Origin: an uncultured Lachnospiraceae bacterium
GTDB taxonomy: Bacteria; Bacillota; Clostridia; Lachnospirales; Lachnospiraceae
Direction: 5' to 3'
NCBI GenBank assembly: GCA_947627365.1
Contig: CANQVT010000009.1
Location: 1-61,794 of the forward strand
DNA length: 61,794 nucleotides
How positions within the stretch are numbered: the first letter of the stretch is position 1; every line of letters begins with the position of its first letter. Under the pieces are notes generated by a model. The model was not told where the DNA came from. It ran no database searches and was given only the letters and a program-made list of their open reading frames with translations. The translations under genes were made by a program, and so were the position numbers. Positions 61,751-61,794 of this stretch are shown here, piece by piece.

Positions 61751-61791
61751 ACTGGAGCAAATCTATATAATAGAAATAGAGTTGCTCCAGT
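61751..61791 (+). terminator. strong hairpin at the window edge
   Basis: actggagcaa (61751-61760) pairs with ttgctccagt (61782-61791), with inner tctat/ataga pairing. The window ends 3 nt later, so a T run cannot be confirmed. Confidence 0.5.
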
Positions 61792-61794
61792 CTT

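Overview
The window reads as the chromosome of an anaerobic, endospore-forming Firmicute, most likely a Lachnospiraceae-type Clostridium relative. Support: an [FeFe]-hydrogenase tail, spoIIM next to xerD behind a sigma-E-like promoter, scpAB, two sporulation/vegetative D,D-carboxypeptidases, a biotin-dependent Na+-pumping decarboxylase locus, and the str operon (rpsL-rpsG-fusA-tuf). The core is moderately GC-rich with strong Shine-Dalgarno sites and several TTG/GTG starts. Taxonomy is inferred from gene content only.

Layout. 1-3 kb: end of a hydrogenase gene, then a MotA/MotB-type (ZorAB-like) ion-channel pair on the minus strand. 3-13 kb: malic enzyme, a DUF362 protein, spoIIM, xerD, DAHP synthase, a siroheme-type dehydrogenase, RNase H, a 49-residue membrane protein and alaS. 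13.3-22.4 kb: a carbohydrate-uptake locus with a divergent TetR-type regulator, ROK kinase, GH1 phospho-beta-glucosidase, two VOC-fold proteins (one with a zinc ribbon) and a sugar ABC transporter. 22.5-30.5 kb: rpsU, cardiolipin synthase, two D,D-carboxypeptidases, metallophosphoesterase, scpA-scpB and a secreted PPC-like protein. 30.7-36.4 kb: PccB-type carboxyltransferase, gamma subunit, biotin carrier, beta Na+ pump and OadA-type carboxyltransferase. 36.6-40.2 kb: accessory genes (AAA/DUF4143 ATPase, PD-(D/E)XK-like protein, HD protein, a DUF4160-like three-gene set). 40.2-45.5 kb: thiamine pyrophosphokinase and the str operon.

45.48-61.58 kb is an integrated mobilizable element inserted in the 3' end of tuf. 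It re-supplies the last codons of tuf at its left end and leaves the displaced native tuf tail at 61570-61623. It carries a DUF6076-like gene, excisionase, tyrosine integrase, a hairpin-rich oriT candidate, a MobV relaxase, TnpV, and a strongly AT-rich defence cargo. The cargo is an Xre regulator, a type IIG restriction-modification enzyme, a second adenine methylase, a wrecked AbiEii toxin, and an apparently intact three-gene module: DNA methyltransferase, Ser/Thr kinase fused to a P-loop ATPase, and an unrecognised alpha/beta protein.

Two things stand out. First, a ~130-nt element occurs three times (26474, 34725, 45554), each time 4-18 nt after a stop codon. The closing stem and inner stems differ in sequence between copies but keep complementarity, which is the signature of a structured RNA. 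I cannot assign it to a known family. Second, the methyltransferase / kinase-ATPase / unknown-protein trio looks like a phage-defence system that I cannot match to a named one.
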